A DNA stretch of 64,000 bases from Mycocentrospora acerina (GCA_022701365.1 JAKUHH010000164.1:176761-240760); one strand, 5' to 3'. Shown: positions 26,400 through 38,530, counted from the stretch's first letter. Notes: a model not told the origin generated them from the sequence alone. Numbers and translations: made by a program.

Positions 26400-27691
26400 T
26401 GTGTATTAGATTTCTTCAAGAGTCTACGACCATGCCTAGAGTGAAATAATTTATGGACTTCTAATTCGATGGAACACATTTGTAAACACATATGAGGACA
26501 CCTACCGGGAAATTTTCCTGATATTTCGAGTTCAACTGCAGTAAAGGCGCATGATTGCTTACGCTACAAATCCTCTAATTTACAATTTCCTGACAAACTC
26601 GCTCTACAAGGTAGACTGACTGTAACGCTACGTAAGTTCTTCTTAACAAAGTATATATTAGCGACTGTGATGAAATTGATAGCAAAGCCCGTTCAACAAG
26701 TTTTGTTAAGCGTAGAAATAGTGGAACAGATGGAAGTCTTCAATTTGATTATCATGTAGGCTACCCTAAATTGATACTCTAGATTAATGGGCTGTTCTCT
26801 CATCTTTCTGTGATAGAAGGACGAGCAGAACCAATATAGTAAGTAGCTGCTTACGTGTCTATAGGGATTTACTTAGTCTTTACTGTCTCCCTCTGAAGAC
26901 TTTATTGCACTTCATGCCTTCAAATCTACACCTGAGAGTAAATAAGATTTATACCTACATGTTCCTTTGCTTTTCCTTCCCAAGGTCTCATCGAACGCCT
27001 ATCGTAGTACTATACGGCGGCGGATCTACATCTAGGTTTGGGCACCGAAAAATTGCTTCACTCCATCCATATCGGCATAAGATTTTACGAAAATCTCCAG
27101 GCCCTGCACGGTAATAGTTCCATTGAACATCATACGCAGATTGCCGTGCAATCGTTATCTGCCCAACTGGGACGAGTCCTATCTTTTACATAACATCGTT
27201 ATGAGCCCGTCTATAACTTCAGTTCCAGCATTTAAAAAATTAGAGCCGATAATAATGTCGGAGAATTAGGCTGTAACGCAACTATTGAAGAGACACCATG
27301 AAGGGTTCAAAGCATATTTAGCTGGTTTCTAGTAATTGGTGCAAACGCTGTTCCGGGCTGTATCAGGTCATAGGAAATAGTGGCGCAAAGAAATATTAGG
27401 ACTCTAAAATATTTCTAAGGCAGCAACAGAGGAAAGAGAATTGCTCACAGCTTCATCCTTAGTTCTAAAGCATTGGTCTGATGTATGAACTCAGTGGCGT
27501 TGCAAAGTTTTAGCTTTCCACCAATCAAAAGTAAGTGATATCGTTCCGTAAAGCCGTACCAGTAGGATGATAAAATGTCATGCATCCTGATTTAGGCCGT
27601 TAATCTTCTCATCAAAACCTATTCTAGACGTACTCATCACTTTTGCTTTCATCTGCGCTTAAATTGGATTTCCATTGTGACTAAAGTAACT
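26400..27691. other. AT-rich interval without a recognisable gene
   Basis: Nothing is supported here. A 69-residue frame at 26905-27114 has no recognisable domain. The promoter of the RBR gene must be near the right end. Confidence 0.5.
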
Positions 27692-29255
27692 ATGAATATC
27701 GCTGGCGTGGACCCAGCTTCCGCCAAACTGGCATTAGAGCTGCAGCTCCAAGACATCGAAGAAACTGTTAATGGCCTGGATGATCAAGACGACCTATATA
27801 CGGCATTTAAGAGCCTAAGAGCAGAGTATCAAAGCACGCTTAGACTACTGAACGACCACGTGTATGCCCTTCGTATCTTGAGAACAGAACATTCAGACAC
27901 AGTTCAATTTACAAAGTTACTTGAAGAGGAGAGACAGGCTTCTCGCGATCATGCAATGGCTTGTCAAATTGCCGGCCGTGCTTTCGATACAACTGCGGGA
28001 CCGACATTCAATCGCCAGGCAGAGGATGTCGACTTTGAAAATGATGGGATTCTACCGGTACCTGCAACAGACGACCGTACGTCCAGTGGTAGAAGCCATA
28101 CGCCAGTCGATCAGTACATTATTGGGAATGATGAAGATATGTTCCAGGTCTGTAAGAAAATGAAGGTTAGCACATCTGGATCTTCGTCTAGTCACACTGG
28201 TAAAGGCAAGGGAAAATTGGATAAGCCTACAATGGACAACCACATCACACATGTTCTGTGCTCGGCTTGCATAGAATCACAGCCACGATTCGATGTTCTT
28301 GAACTGACGTGCAAGCGACAAGGCGAAACGACTTGCCATGCTTACTGTAGAACATGTCTTACTGACTTGTTCGAAACCTCGCTCACAGATACGACACTCT
28401 TTCCACCTCGCTGCTGTGGAGTTCGTATTTCGCTCTCTGCTGGTGTTCATTTCTTTACACCGGAGTTATTGACGAGATATGAAGAGAAACAGAAAGAGCT
28501 GGAAACATCGAATCCGACATATTGTAGCAACCGATCTTGCGCAAAATTTGTTCAGCCAGCAGACATCCGAGCTGATATTGCGAGATGTCGTTCCTGCGGT
28601 GAAAATACTTGTGCTGTTTGTAAGAGTACAGAGCACAAAGGAGTATGTCCAGAAGATCCCAGTGTGAAGCAGTTGATAGATATTGCCGAAGAAAAGAAGT
28701 GGCAGCGCTGTTACAAGTGTCGCACCATGGTTGAGCTCGATGTCGGGTGCTTTCACATATCGTGAGTCTCCATCCAGTTTCCCTTTGTGCATTTTTTAGA
28801 AATACAGGACAAAAGCGTTGATGGAAAACAGTTGTAGGTGTGGGGCCCAGTTTTGTTACCAGTGTACAGCGCCTTGGAAATCCTGTAAGTGTCCTAAGTG
28901 GGACGAGAGGCGCCTTGTGCGCAACAGTCGTATTCAAGACGCATCTCCTTCAACTATCGCGCACCAGATAGCTATGCCAGAACGACTTGAATTGTCCGAG
29001 ACCGATCCTGTAGCTGAAGTGGCTGCACACATGAACCTACGTTTAGCTACAATCACAAGCGGATTTATCATCAGTGACGAGCCAGGGGAAGGGGCGGATG
29101 ACCGGAGTGGTTGTGTGCATCAATGGAAGGGGATATCTTCTACTACAGACAGTCGTACGACATGTTCTGTCTGCCACGACAGCCTACAACTCGTAAACCA
29201 GTGCGAGGCATGCGACACCAGAGTCTGCAACAGGTGTCTCAACAACCGAGTGTAA
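27692..29255 (+). CDS. RBR (RING-IBR-RING) E3 ubiquitin ligase
   Basis: Exons 27692-28761 and 28832-29255 encode 497 residues; the 70-nt intron (GTGAGT...AAACAG) splits a serine codon so that GCFHI joins SCRCGAQFC exactly. The start is ATG 27692, giving an opening helix (ALELQLQDIEE) shared by fungal RBR proteins. RING1 runs from Cys190 (CSACIES) to about 250, the IBR from about 278 to 325 (CSNRSC...CRSCGENTCAVC), and RING2 from about 340 to 370. Cys353 in DVGCFHISC is at the position of the RBR catalytic cysteine that accepts ubiquitin from E2. A further Cys/His-rich tail ends in CEACDTRVCNRC. The fold is complete, so a working ligase is expected; the substrate is unknown. RBR genes are expanded in many filamentous fungi. 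Confidence 0.92.
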
Positions 29256-29639
29256 ATCAAAGTTCTCACATTTCCTCAGCGAGTTACGCATCTTAGCAAT
29301 AAGCTACATCTCAACAAACTAGATAGCGACACAATTCCTCTATCGATTACACACAATTACTGCGATACTCTGACCAGCATCAAGATTGTAAGAGTAGACC
29401 ATTGCTTAAAACAGTAAAGCAGACTGGACGCTATCTGTGCGAAAATTCAAGTCTTCTCAATTGCACTAAAGCGCACACAGTATTGATAAGATCGCCATCC
29501 CGCTCAAAAGCGACTAAACACATAAACTTCAAGCGTTTGAAGCCACGAAATAAAAGTAAAGCATTGACATTAAAGGAGACAGCTTGTCATCATGATCAAT
29601 GCCTGTTGTCTAACTATGAAGACGAGAGGTCAATGCCTT

Positions 29640-30311
29640 TCAGGCTTTTCCTTCCCTGACTTTCGAAGACTCCTCCAAACCATATTGCAAGCTGCACTTA
29701 CTCTCTGGTGCAAACCTTAGGTTCTGAAATGCATCGGGCATGGCAGTTTTCTTAGGCTGAGCCTCACCTACCCATAAAATTAAATGCTTCCCTAGGTCTG
29801 GAATTTCATAGAGCATTTGGCGGAACTTGTCGAAATTTTGCAGGCTAGTGACTCTTGTCGCTCCATACCAGAATATGTGGGCCCTCATAGGATCTCCTTT
29901 TGCTCTCTCAGTAATTTCAGTGCAGGCGATGAAGAGCAGATCACAAATGCTATCCTCTGAGATGGACGTATTGCTCTCTAGCGATTGGGTGAACCTCCAG
30001 AGACATCTAGATTGGAAATTGAGTGCTGCAATGCGTTCCCCCATTGCATATAGACGGGCTAAAGTTACATATTCGGAGTAACTCTGGATCTCACGGGATA
30101 AAACGGAGCGGTCGCTGTAGAGATACTCTATTAAAAACCTAAAAAGATCTGGCTCTTCATCTTCTAGCATAATAGATCTCTCTTCCGCCTCTTTGAAGCT
30201 ACCTGTAAGGCTGTTTGAGAATCTTTGAGACTCGGCAATGAGAAGGCTGGAGTGCAGGTAGAACATCTTCGATTTGGCGACCGTGACCGTTATGACAGCG
30301 GAAGAGAACAA
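29640..30311 (-). CDS. BTB/POZ domain protein, 5' end unresolved
   Basis: The frame contains a BTB core: FYLHSSLLIAESQRFSNSL, then FKEAEERSIMLEDEEPDLF and FLIEYLYSDR, followed by a helical tail. The visible frame opens at a TTG (30311), with an in-frame TAA just upstream; the first internal ATG is at 30266. The residues before that ATG (ITVTVAKSK) fit the first BTB strand, so a short upstream exon probably supplies the true start. A candidate exon with ATG lies at about 30400, but I could not choose a convincing splice. In fungi such short BTB proteins are numerous and mostly uncharacterised; some act as CUL3 adaptors. The stop is at 29640. Confidence 0.7.
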   Translation of the reverse strand: MFSSAVITVTVAKSKMFYLHSSLLIAESQRFSNSLTGSFKEAEERSIMLEDEEPDLFRFLIEYLYSDRSVLSREIQSYSEYVTLARLYAMGERIAALNFQSRCLWRFTQSLESNTSISEDSICDLLFIACTEITERAKGDPMRAHIFWYGATRVTSLQNFDKFRQMLYEIPDLGKHLILWVGEAQPKKTAMPDAFQNLRFAPESKCSLQYGLEESSKVREGKA

Positions 30312-31534
30312 CCTACCTTATATGAGCGCAACTTCGGTTTCCAGGTGTCAGAACGAACCTATTGTGAGAACTTGAGCCTTCCAGACTCTTTAGGTAGGTC
30401 ATATACATGTTTCAATTCCGCTATGATTAGAATTATATCCGGCAAGCCCGAAATAAAATTGAGATAGAAATTGATGATTGTTGAGACTTTGAGTTACCGA
30501 TGGAAGGTGCAAAGTGTTAGAGTTATTTGATCATTAGAGTCCCAAATTTAATGTCTCTACGCGGAAGTCCTTGCAAATCTGGCCACCGCACTCGCGACGC
30601 CATCTAGTTGCTATCGAACCACGACTCAAGAATCGATAAAGTTCTAAACTTCAAGTTTGATCCATCAATCGATTCAATGATCTAAACGCCTCAAAGGAGT
30701 CTTCCTTACACGCAATAGAAAACTGCGAAAGATAAAACAGCGGTCATTCCTCGGCGCTGATACTAGCTTAAAAAACTTACTAGTTGTGGAAAAAAAATTC
30801 GTTTTTTGAGACTTGTATCGCACTCGACTCTCTGTTAGTAAAAAACTGTAAATAAGTCCGACGGATTACCGCCACCGGTCACAGGCAGGCAATGTACAGA
30901 CGGCGTGCTCAGAGATCAAGCGCGTATGTGAAAGGTTGATCGTCTCTAATATATAGCCAGCTAGCTATAAATTACGCTGATGACTATACTCATAAGTAAC
31001 CATCATCATCATTCAAGTGTCCAACATTAAACACTCGAAGCCATACTAGTTCTGAATAGATGTTCTTCGTAACACTACATTGTGGCTACTCGGCAATCTT
31101 CATGAGATCCAGGGGTGTGATTGCGCTCGCACTCGCCATGACTAAGTATTCGGGATTGTTAGTCTCAACGAACCAAGATATAGATGTAGTTAGAAAGACG
31201 TGGCGCGATATTTTGTAGAACTCAGACTATCTGGTTGCAACAAGCACACATCAAGCAGAGTCACGCTGACCACTCAAGTGTCGAGTTCTGAGTTAATTTG
31301 AAATATGAAATTAAAGATACGGTTACTACAGGCTATAAGTAATGAATACTTCATAGATTATCTATGAAGATCCATCCGAATCTGATCCCAGTTCTTCGCT
31401 ATTTGGGGTGTCCTCTGCCAACCGCACACTAACATGGGATGATGTCGTCGATAGCGAGCTAAGGGATCTCGCCTGCCTGGGTATCGGCAAGACTATTTCT
31501 GTCAGCGACAGCTCCATATTAAGGCCAAAAAAGA
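30312..31534. other. Interval without a recognisable gene
   Basis: AT-rich sequence with no supported gene or repeat. Sequences upstream of 30311 may include the first exon of the BTB gene. Confidence 0.45.
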
Positions 31535-33783
31535 CTAACGCGATGTCACACGTAGTGCGTATTGCTTGCATAGCTCGTTCCCAGCTTCCAAGGCCACAAG
31601 CTTGTCGCTGATCTCTTGTCGCCGTATGGTTTTCTCTTCTGTCTCAGATGCAATTTTTTTCACGAGATCAGGACTCATTGCAAAGACTGACTTTGGGCAG
31701 AACATAATTGGCAGGCGGGAAACAACAATCGCCCGAACAACCAAATTGGGCACATTGTCAATGAACAGCTTCAAAGCCACCTAATCGAAAAATGGCTAAG
31801 TAAGGGAGGATTTTAAATGGAAGTCTAACATACCATGTAGAATGCCTGCATTGCATTGAAGGTAGATTCGGCAGCAACAAGGTCTGCATCGGCCTCAGTA
31901 TTCTGGCGCAATAAATTCAAGAGTTGAGGAATATCGTGTGCGCTCATTTCACCATTCTTTTCAAAGGCTTTTCCAAGCAGCTCGGTAGTCTTAACCGTCC
32001 ACTGGCTTCGCTGCAGGGCGTTGTATTTTTCCGTAAAGTAGGAATTTCTTGTTTCGGGATGTTCTTTGTGAACTGCCATAAGCTCACCAAGTTTGGCAAA
32101 TGCTAACTCCAGCCGTTGATCCATAATAGGATCGAGCAAGTGCCGCAGCAGAGCATCGCTAACCGTGTCGTCTGTCATGTGTTGCAGTGCCTGCTCCACA
32201 AAACTCTTCGTCATATTCCAGACATCCTTGATGTATCGACGTGCTAAGTCTTCCCAGGGCTGACTGAATTCTCGGAAAACTTCACCAACTAGCAATGGAT
32301 TTGGGAGCCCTGGTAGCTAGAAAATTTCAGTAACCACATTAAGGATGCATGGGACCCTTACTTCTCGACCTCGACTTTTCTTCAACAATCTGCGTACTTG
32401 GTGCACGGCCTCTACTCGTGTAAGATGATTGTTCTTCTTGCTAACACTCTCAACTATCTTCCATTGTGCCCCATGAGTTCGAATATCCTCCTCAAATTCA
32501 ACCCCTCTATTTGCAACCATAGCTGAGAGGCGTCTATCACATAGATTTGGATCTGCAAAAAAGCTTTGCTCGTAATCTCCTTTGGTGGCTGCGTCGCAAA
32601 GCGATTGGAAATCACCACTCAGATCAACGAGAAACCTTTTCTGATCATCAAGCGTTAAACGAGCAGAGCCTAGTTTTTCCAAGCCAATTCGACAGCCTGA
32701 TATGCCAGTTTCGATGTCTTCAATTAATCGTGGAAGCTCTGCTTTGATCTGTTCGAAAAGAACGTCGCTCAGCCGCTGGCGCAGATGCGAGATACCAAGA
32801 TTCGTGGCGGAGAGGGTTCGAAAATTGCTTTCGGCCAGAAATTGCGCCTCCATAGCGTCTCTATCCTTGTCTTTATCGTTAGAGTCTAGGTTTCGAACAA
32901 CATGCCAGCCGAGGCTGAATTCGACTTGCTCGTTCCTCGCGAGGCTCAAGAAAGTCTTCTCAGCTTCGCTACCGCTAACAAGTTGATCTGGCTTTGTGAT
33001 AACACCAAGAGTTCTCAGACCTTGAGAATCCACTTCGCGGGCCCGTTTGAGAACCTAGTACGATTCAGTTACTGCTTCTCCAAAACACTTGGGACGGACA
33101 AGCCTACAATTTGGTTTGGGAAATCGTTCTTGGCAGACACTACTGCAAGGATGATGCTTCTTGGATTTGCCATGTATTTGGCAACAAGATTCGTGACCAA
33201 CTTAACATCCTGCTCGGTCTGATGCTTGTTATGCGAATGGATCAAACCAGGGAGATCTACTATAGTGAGCTGCGGCTGCGTCGGCCCGGAAATTTCAACT
33301 CGTAGGATATCTTCAGTGAAGGCATTCGCCCCAACTGAAAGAAGGCCCATGGCATCTTTCGCTTGCTCAAAGAGTGTAACAAAGTTCTCGAGCGAGGTGA
33401 CCTCGTGCCGAAACTGCCATAATCGGCTCTGGTCGACTGAGGATCGACCATCTCCGGGCACCTATATCGTGTTAACATTCAATGACGAAATAGTAAGAGA
33501 AACGTACTAAAGAAACCTTGATTTCGGAGCCAGAGGCTCTTCGCAAGATGACTTCTGTCGCAAATCGCGTACAGAGATTGTCTTTCCGCGGAAAAGGAAC
33601 TCCAGAAACTGCTTCAAGTAGAGAGCTCTTGCCGCTTGATTGGTCTCCGCACACAATGAGCTGAGGCAAGGCAGTGAACTTGCTCAAACCTTCAGCACGG
33701 AGTGAGTCGACTAGATCGAGGAGCTGTATCTGTTCAGCTGTTCGAAGGCCATCCATGGAATGGAGTCCCTGAATAGTTGCCAT
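31535..33783 (-). CDS. Dynamin-family GTPase, Mx-like architecture
   Basis: Five exons (33783-33508, 33461-33108, 33054-32362, 32316-31834, 31780-31535), all phase 0, join into 683 residues. The GTPase domain has G1 GDQSSGKSS at 46-54, the G2 threonine in CTRFATE at 71-77, G3 DLPGL at 161-165 and G4 TKPD at 230-233. The stalk follows, and a GTPase-effector end (LKLFIDNVPNLVV) fills roughly the last 90 residues. No PH domain or proline-rich tail is present, which is the layout and length of Mx proteins and of many fungal dynamin-like proteins. Dynamins self-assemble on membranes or, in the Mx group, on viral ribonucleoproteins; which applies here is unknown. Two broken copies of its 5' end lie at about 49.5-50.0 and 57.6-57.95 kb. 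Introns all have GT-AG ends, so this copy appears functional. Confidence 0.93.
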
Positions 33784-34359
33784 GATGAGACAACCACACT
33801 CTCAGCGGTGCTAGTAATCGGAAAGAGAAATCGCAAAAAGGTATTTCAAGCCGGAATAAGTCCTGATTCTGAGAGTGGAGGTGGATAATACAAAAGAAAT
33901 GGTGTCGAAGTGTACAAGTTTCAGAACGCAAACGCATCTCGCGTATTTGATCCGCTTCCAACTTGGATATAACTGGCTCTTCAGAATTGTTTTATTTCAG
34001 ATCCGCGGAGACTAGCTGCTTCGTTGCAAGCAAGGGGTGGTGTGAAGGAGACTTGTAAATTTCATGGATACGCGAACGATAAGATGGGCCACACGGTACG
34101 GCAGAATGTATCAAATCATATCAAATCACCTACCCCTCTTCCAATCACTGATCGTTGCCCTGAAACGTCTTGAAGCTTTTCAATCACGGATCTCCGAACC
34201 GGTAGCAGCCGGCGTGATTGAAGCAGCCAAAACCTTCTATGTAAATCTGCTATACCTGTTGGATGTTACGACCAGTTTTACTGTCACAAAATCATGGGTA
34301 ATACGACCATGATTGTTGTTAAAGTTGGGTTGCCTAGAAGGAAGAATTGGAGAGGTGTA

Positions 34360-34965
34360 AGTGGGAATCACTCGCGCCGGGAATCATATCTTGTTGAGAT
34401 CAGCTGGTGTTGCTCAGCAGCAACAGAGACGAAATACGCGAGCAGGAGATGATGTGTGCCGCTTGAGAGACAAGCAACTTTGCCTTCCAGCAACCCGTGG
34501 TTAATCTTGGTTGAAAGGAGGGATAGACATAATATCCGAGCTCAGCCGGCTAATAAGCGAATCCCCGCTCGTTTGTCGGAGCTGCAGTGTAGCAAACCTT
34601 AGCGATGGAAAGCATGGAGGTGGAGACTAGCGCATGATAGCTGCATGAATGACACTCTAGCGAGTGCTATTGGAACGCCTGCTTCGACATGGCAAACTGA
34701 TCACTATATCTACACCTTTTTACTTCTTCCAATGATCTAAGTCAAAGCTTTAGTTGAAGCAGCTTTGTAACCTTTTATCGGACAGAAATGGAGAAGGAAA
34801 GTGTTGTGCATGGTATACAGCGTCGATTAATTGAGCCAGGGTAAGGCCAACTGTTTTTCTTTGAGCATTGCGGAAGTGGCTGGATCAAGACATGATATTC
34901 AACACCTTTTGGGGTATTGCGCTGAGGAGTTGTTGTAATTGATCAATCAATCCTAGCGTCATGAG
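34360..34965 (+). repeat. Dispersed repeat copy A
   Basis: Matches 48480-49160 in the same orientation, including CCGGCTAATAAGCGAATCCC and, at the right end, GCTGAGGAGTTG followed by an AATTGATCAATCA stretch. The copies differ at many positions. It carries no coding frame that I recognise and may be a non-autonomous DNA transposon. Confidence 0.75.
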
Positions 34966-35170
34966 CCTTTCGTCCAGGCTGCTTGTCATGTCGCAACCCT
35001 GTTCGTATTTCTACAGTTGTCAGCAATGGCCAGCACAATCCATGTCTGTTTTCTGAAGAACAATTCATTCATAACAAGCGTACCAGAAAAAATACAGAAG
35101 GTTTATCACATGTGAGTGTGACGAGGCCTTCAAATATCCGATTTGCGGGTCATGCATGTGAAGTTCTCGG

Positions 35171-35893
35171 CTACCATGTCCGTGCGCGTGATGCCCGGAT
35201 TCGCGTGACGCCCCGAAACACCAAATCCATCTCATCTAGAAATGAGGCTGTTAAGCCACACAAAATTGGTATTATTACTATTATTATTATAGGTTTTTGT
35301 AGTTGATAGTATATATAGTATGTGCTAAAATTCTGCTCTACTTGAATTTTGCTTGGTAGCCTAATCGCACGGCCTTTTCGTGACTGTGGTGGTGGAGGTG
35401 TAGGAACAGATTCATAAGACTCACCACCACCTAAGGCATCTACCACTTGTTTTCTGCGCTCGATAGCTTGTTGAGAAGCCCCTAAAGCCTTTCTATTACT
35501 TTTTTGGGATATATAGAGAGCTTTTCTAATATTTTTCTCCTGTTTCCTACGCTCTCTTGCTACATAATTCTTCTGAGCTATCTTTTCTAGATAGAATTTA
35601 TTAGCTTTCTTAAGCTCCTTTTCTTCCTGCTCCTTTACTGACTGACAAACCCGTGCTTCTCTAACCTTTCTTGGAGACCAGAAAACAGCACCACTATGGT
35701 ACTTCTGACGTTGTTGCAAATCGAGAGGCTTACCACGCTTCCGCCGCTTCTTCTGAATATTAAGCCCTTTTTGGAGCTCCTAGTTTTCAAGCTCAAGCAG
35801 CTCATTTTGAATTTGAAGGGTGTGGAGTGTTTGACTGAGCTTAAAAGCTTCTTTTGTGTTTTATTAACCACTGCTTCAATTAAGTCCATTTAA
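35171..35893 (-). mobile_element. Fot1/pogo transposase C-terminal fragment, frameshifted
   Basis: Read on the minus strand, two frames together give a transposase tail: a leucine-heptad segment followed by YHSGAVFWSPRKVREAR and VKEQEEKELKKANKF, the basic coiled tail common behind fungal DDE transposases of the CENP-B/pogo type. A frame change lies near 35760-35720. The DDE core is not present. The tail is followed by an ATT microsatellite at about 35266-35291. Confidence 0.75.
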
Positions 35894-36712
35894 CGTCATG
35901 TTCTCGGGAGAAGGATATTGTTGGTGGATATCTAGATTGTGAGACTGATCGCAGTTGCGCCCGCGTTTTCTGTCTCTATGTTATAATTTTTTGGAAATCT
36001 GCCAACGGAGTCTGTTGCTAATTCAATGTTCAGGCAACCAGGTTACATCCCACCAGCTATTAACCCCAGTCACATACCAGTGAGATGCTATTTGTAGCTA
36101 TTCTAGCTCACACTTTAACTAGCGACGGTTGAGTGAGCGAATTAATTTAGTATTGAATCTCGAAGGCAATATCTTCATCTGTGCATTCATATTTCCATGG
36201 CGGCACGCTCTTGCCCTCAGGGACATGGAGAGAGCTGAGTCACTACCCCAATTTCAGGTTTTTTTCATCAAAGTTAGATATATCTTCATCCAGGGTGCAG
36301 TACTTCTACCTCATGAATCAAATGATTAGAAATTAAGTGCTCATAATACGTCAGTCACGGTCTAGAGCTCCCTGGTGATCTTTTAGAAGACCACTATGAA
36401 ATTTGATATTAAATATTCGCTTGTTGAAGTAGTCAACCAAGTGCTCGTCAACAGGCTGTTTACCAGCTATGTCTTAACCATAGCTCTCATCACCCAAGAT
36501 CTTTTGTATATTCAGATCTAGTACATGCATGCAATAATTGATTTCTGTGTACTCAAGCATGTTGTGTATACCTAGGAAAATCGCGCCCACCCTACCAAAA
36601 AAATGTTTCATTGCTACAACCTAATCAACCATCAATATCTCCTTACCGTTTCTGTTCATTCTATCAGTGGAAGCGTCTGAATCATCGAAATTCTTGCATC
36701 AAGACGTCGACG
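35894..36712. other. Interval without a recognisable gene
   Basis: No coding frame with a known motif and no clear repeat. It contains whatever 3' sequence follows the viperin stop codon. Confidence 0.5.
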
Positions 36713-37672
36713 TCACCAATCGAGATCCTTCTCCACGGTTTTGCACGACTCTTCCTTTCGACTCCAGTCGTATATGCCCCCGCGGTCTCTAAATGCTCCT
36801 TCGTCCCAAAAGACGCTACTGAGGGCGTTGTGAATGCCGATTTCCAGTATTGAACCAGACGGCTCACGACCATCGCGGTCCAGAAATCTCATGTACTCGT
36901 CAAGGATCAAGTAAGACTTTGCCATAAGCCGGTTAGATTCGGCTACGAGAGATTTTTGCCGATTGTGCCGCTCGCAGAAACCTTGATACTCCTCGTCCGT
37001 TATCGTGAACTTCCGGCCGTCCCGAAGGGTGTCACTCGAGTCGTTCTCGCCTGCGACTATCAGGACCTGGAAGCATTTCCAACGAAACGGCTGGAGAGTG
37101 CTGATATGCTTTTTCATATCCTCCTTATAGTTGAGTCGGCAGACCATGGTGTTGATTTTGAACTTGATGCCGTATCGCTTGCACCACGATTCGATCTTGT
37201 ACAGCTGCGGCACCTGATTACCGGACCCCCGACCGATCTTGATGTTCGTCGCTTCGTCGAAAGAGTCGCAGGATACAGCCAAGATGTCGATGTTGGACCC
37301 ATGCGTCCTGAGGAAGCTCTCTTTGACAAGGCTGCCATTAGTGACTATCGATACCGACTCGAGATGCAAGTCCTCCTTGCAGAAGTCGATCATCTCGCCA
37401 AGAAATCTACTATAGAGGAAGGGCTCTCCGCCAGCGAAGTTGATTTTCCGCATGCCAGCTTGCTTGAGCAGTAGTAGCCCTTTCTTAGCTCGATCGGGTT
37501 GCTCCATGTATGAAGTACTAGCCGTATGAAAGCAGAAACCACAAGTCTTGTTGCACCGGCGTGTGAAGTGGTAATTGACCGCGACCGGGCATTTCTGGTG
37601 GTAGAAGCAATGTAGCTTATACAATACTGTGATACAGATGAATAGCGCTACGAAATATACAAAGAAAGTCAT
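36713..37672 (-). CDS. RSAD2-like: Viperin, radical-SAM ddhCTP synthase
   Basis: An intronless 319-residue frame from ATG 37672. Residues 1-20 are strongly hydrophobic (TFFVYFVALFICITV), fitting an N-terminal membrane anchor where animal viperin has an ER/lipid-droplet amphipathic helix. The radical-SAM cluster motif is CNKTCGFC (Cys40, Cys44, Cys47), followed by GGEP at 81-84, TNG at 111-113, SCDSFDE at 134-140, IGRG at 146-149, FKIN at 171-174, ESN at 245-247 and SYLILDEYMRFL at 253-264; the protein ends in DLDW like animal viperins. These are viperin-specific, not general MoaA, signatures. Characterised viperins remove water from CTP through a 5'-deoxyadenosyl radical to give ddhCTP, which terminates viral RNA synthesis; some microbial homologs use other nucleotides. 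It shares a 211-bp upstream region with the kinase on the other strand. Confidence 0.96.
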   Translation of the reverse strand: MTFFVYFVALFICITVLYKLHCFYHQKCPVAVNYHFTRRCNKTCGFCFHTASTSYMEQPDRAKKGLLLLKQAGMRKINFAGGEPFLYSRFLGEMIDFCKEDLHLESVSIVTNGSLVKESFLRTHGSNIDILAVSCDSFDEATNIKIGRGSGNQVPQLYKIESWCKRYGIKFKINTMVCRLNYKEDMKKHISTLQPFRWKCFQVLIVAGENDSSDTLRDGRKFTITDEEYQGFCERHNRQKSLVAESNRLMAKSYLILDEYMRFLDRDGREPSGSILEIGIHNALSSVFWDEGAFRDRGGIYDWSRKEESCKTVEKDLDW

Positions 37673-37883
37673 GTTCAAAGGGATGAAAGGCTGGATTGCG
37701 GGTAAGGGCCTGGAGGCTGGGAGCTGTTTAAATCTGGCGGAATTCGCGGCCCCAGACTACTAAAAGTGGGCCCCGCTGGCGTGCGGGACTGTGCAAACCC
37801 CAGCTCAATGCGGTATTAAACCGTGTTATTCCCTTGAACAACCGTATCCCAGAAGTGGCTGTCTCTCGTGTCCAAGAACCATC
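37673..37883. promoter_or_regulatory. Shared divergent promoter, viperin and NMP kinase
   Basis: The two start codons are separated by 211 bp and point away from each other. The middle holds a GC-rich imperfect inverted repeat (GCGGCCCCA at 37746-37754 facing TGGGCCCCGC at 37767-37776), which may be a regulator site or a transcription barrier. Co-regulation is an inference from geometry. Confidence 0.6.
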
Positions 37884-38530
37884 ATGAGCTCTGCCGGAAC
37901 ATCAATCATATTCGTCATCGGTAAAGATATTCCCCCAGCTTACATCGCAATCCTGATTTTTGTCAGGTGCTCCAGGGTCGGGAAAAGGAACTCTATGTAA
38001 GAAGCTGTCGGAGGAATATGGGTTTAGTCACATATCGACTGGTGATCTGTTGAGAAACATCACACTATCGTCACAAACGGACATGGTTATTATCGACAGC
38101 GTGAAGAGCGCAGATCTCGTTCCTGTGGAAGCGCTGGCACCTATTTTGAACAGCCAAATCGAAACAAAAAAGCAAGAAGGTCAGAATAAGATACTATTAG
38201 ACGGATTTCCTAGGAGATTGGATCAAGCTGCACCTGTAGAAGCAGTGGTGAGTCTAGAGTCGACATACACTGCAACTGGCTGATGAATCGAAGATCGGAA
38301 GCCCGGCTCTTGTCTTGTTCTTCGACTGCCCAGAGAAAACAGCAGAGAAGCGCTTTCTGACAAGGAAGCTTGCAGGCAGAGAAACGGATGATGTTCTGAC
38401 ATTTCGGAAGAGGTACCAGGAGTTCACCAAGCTGAACCCAGATATAGTCAAGGCATATCGGAAGAGAGGTATTCTACTTGAGGTTCGTCGTATCGATAAC
38501 ACTGACTCTTTGTTCCTGACATCGAAGTAG
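37884..38530 (+). CDS. UMP/CMP-kinase-like nucleoside monophosphate kinase
   Basis: Exons 37884-37920, 37967-38247 and 38294-38530, with introns of 46 nt each, encode 184 residues. P-loop GAPGSGKGT is at 13-21, the NMP-binding STGDLLR at 36-42, DGFPR at 91-95, and a short LID GRETDD at 134-139, followed by FRKRY. The compact LID and overall length match eukaryotic UMP-CMP kinase and adenylate kinase 1. No targeting peptide is seen, so it should be cytosolic. It phosphorylates a nucleoside monophosphate with ATP. Lying head-to-head with viperin, it plausibly supplies CDP toward CTP, as proposed for CMPK2 beside vertebrate RSAD2. The specificity (CMP/UMP versus AMP) cannot be read with certainty. 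The animal CMPK2 N-terminal extension is absent. Confidence 0.9.

Noticed and set aside
26905..27114. Possible small gene of 69 residues
   Set aside because: No motif, no clear splice sites and AT-rich surroundings.
36956..37474. A 172-residue plus-strand frame inside viperin
   Set aside because: It is the complement of strongly conserved viperin codons; no known family resembles it.
36713..37672. A MoaA/PqqE-type radical-SAM enzyme instead of viperin
   Set aside because: The SCDSFDE, IGRG, ESN and DEYMRFL motifs and the DLDW end are viperin-specific.
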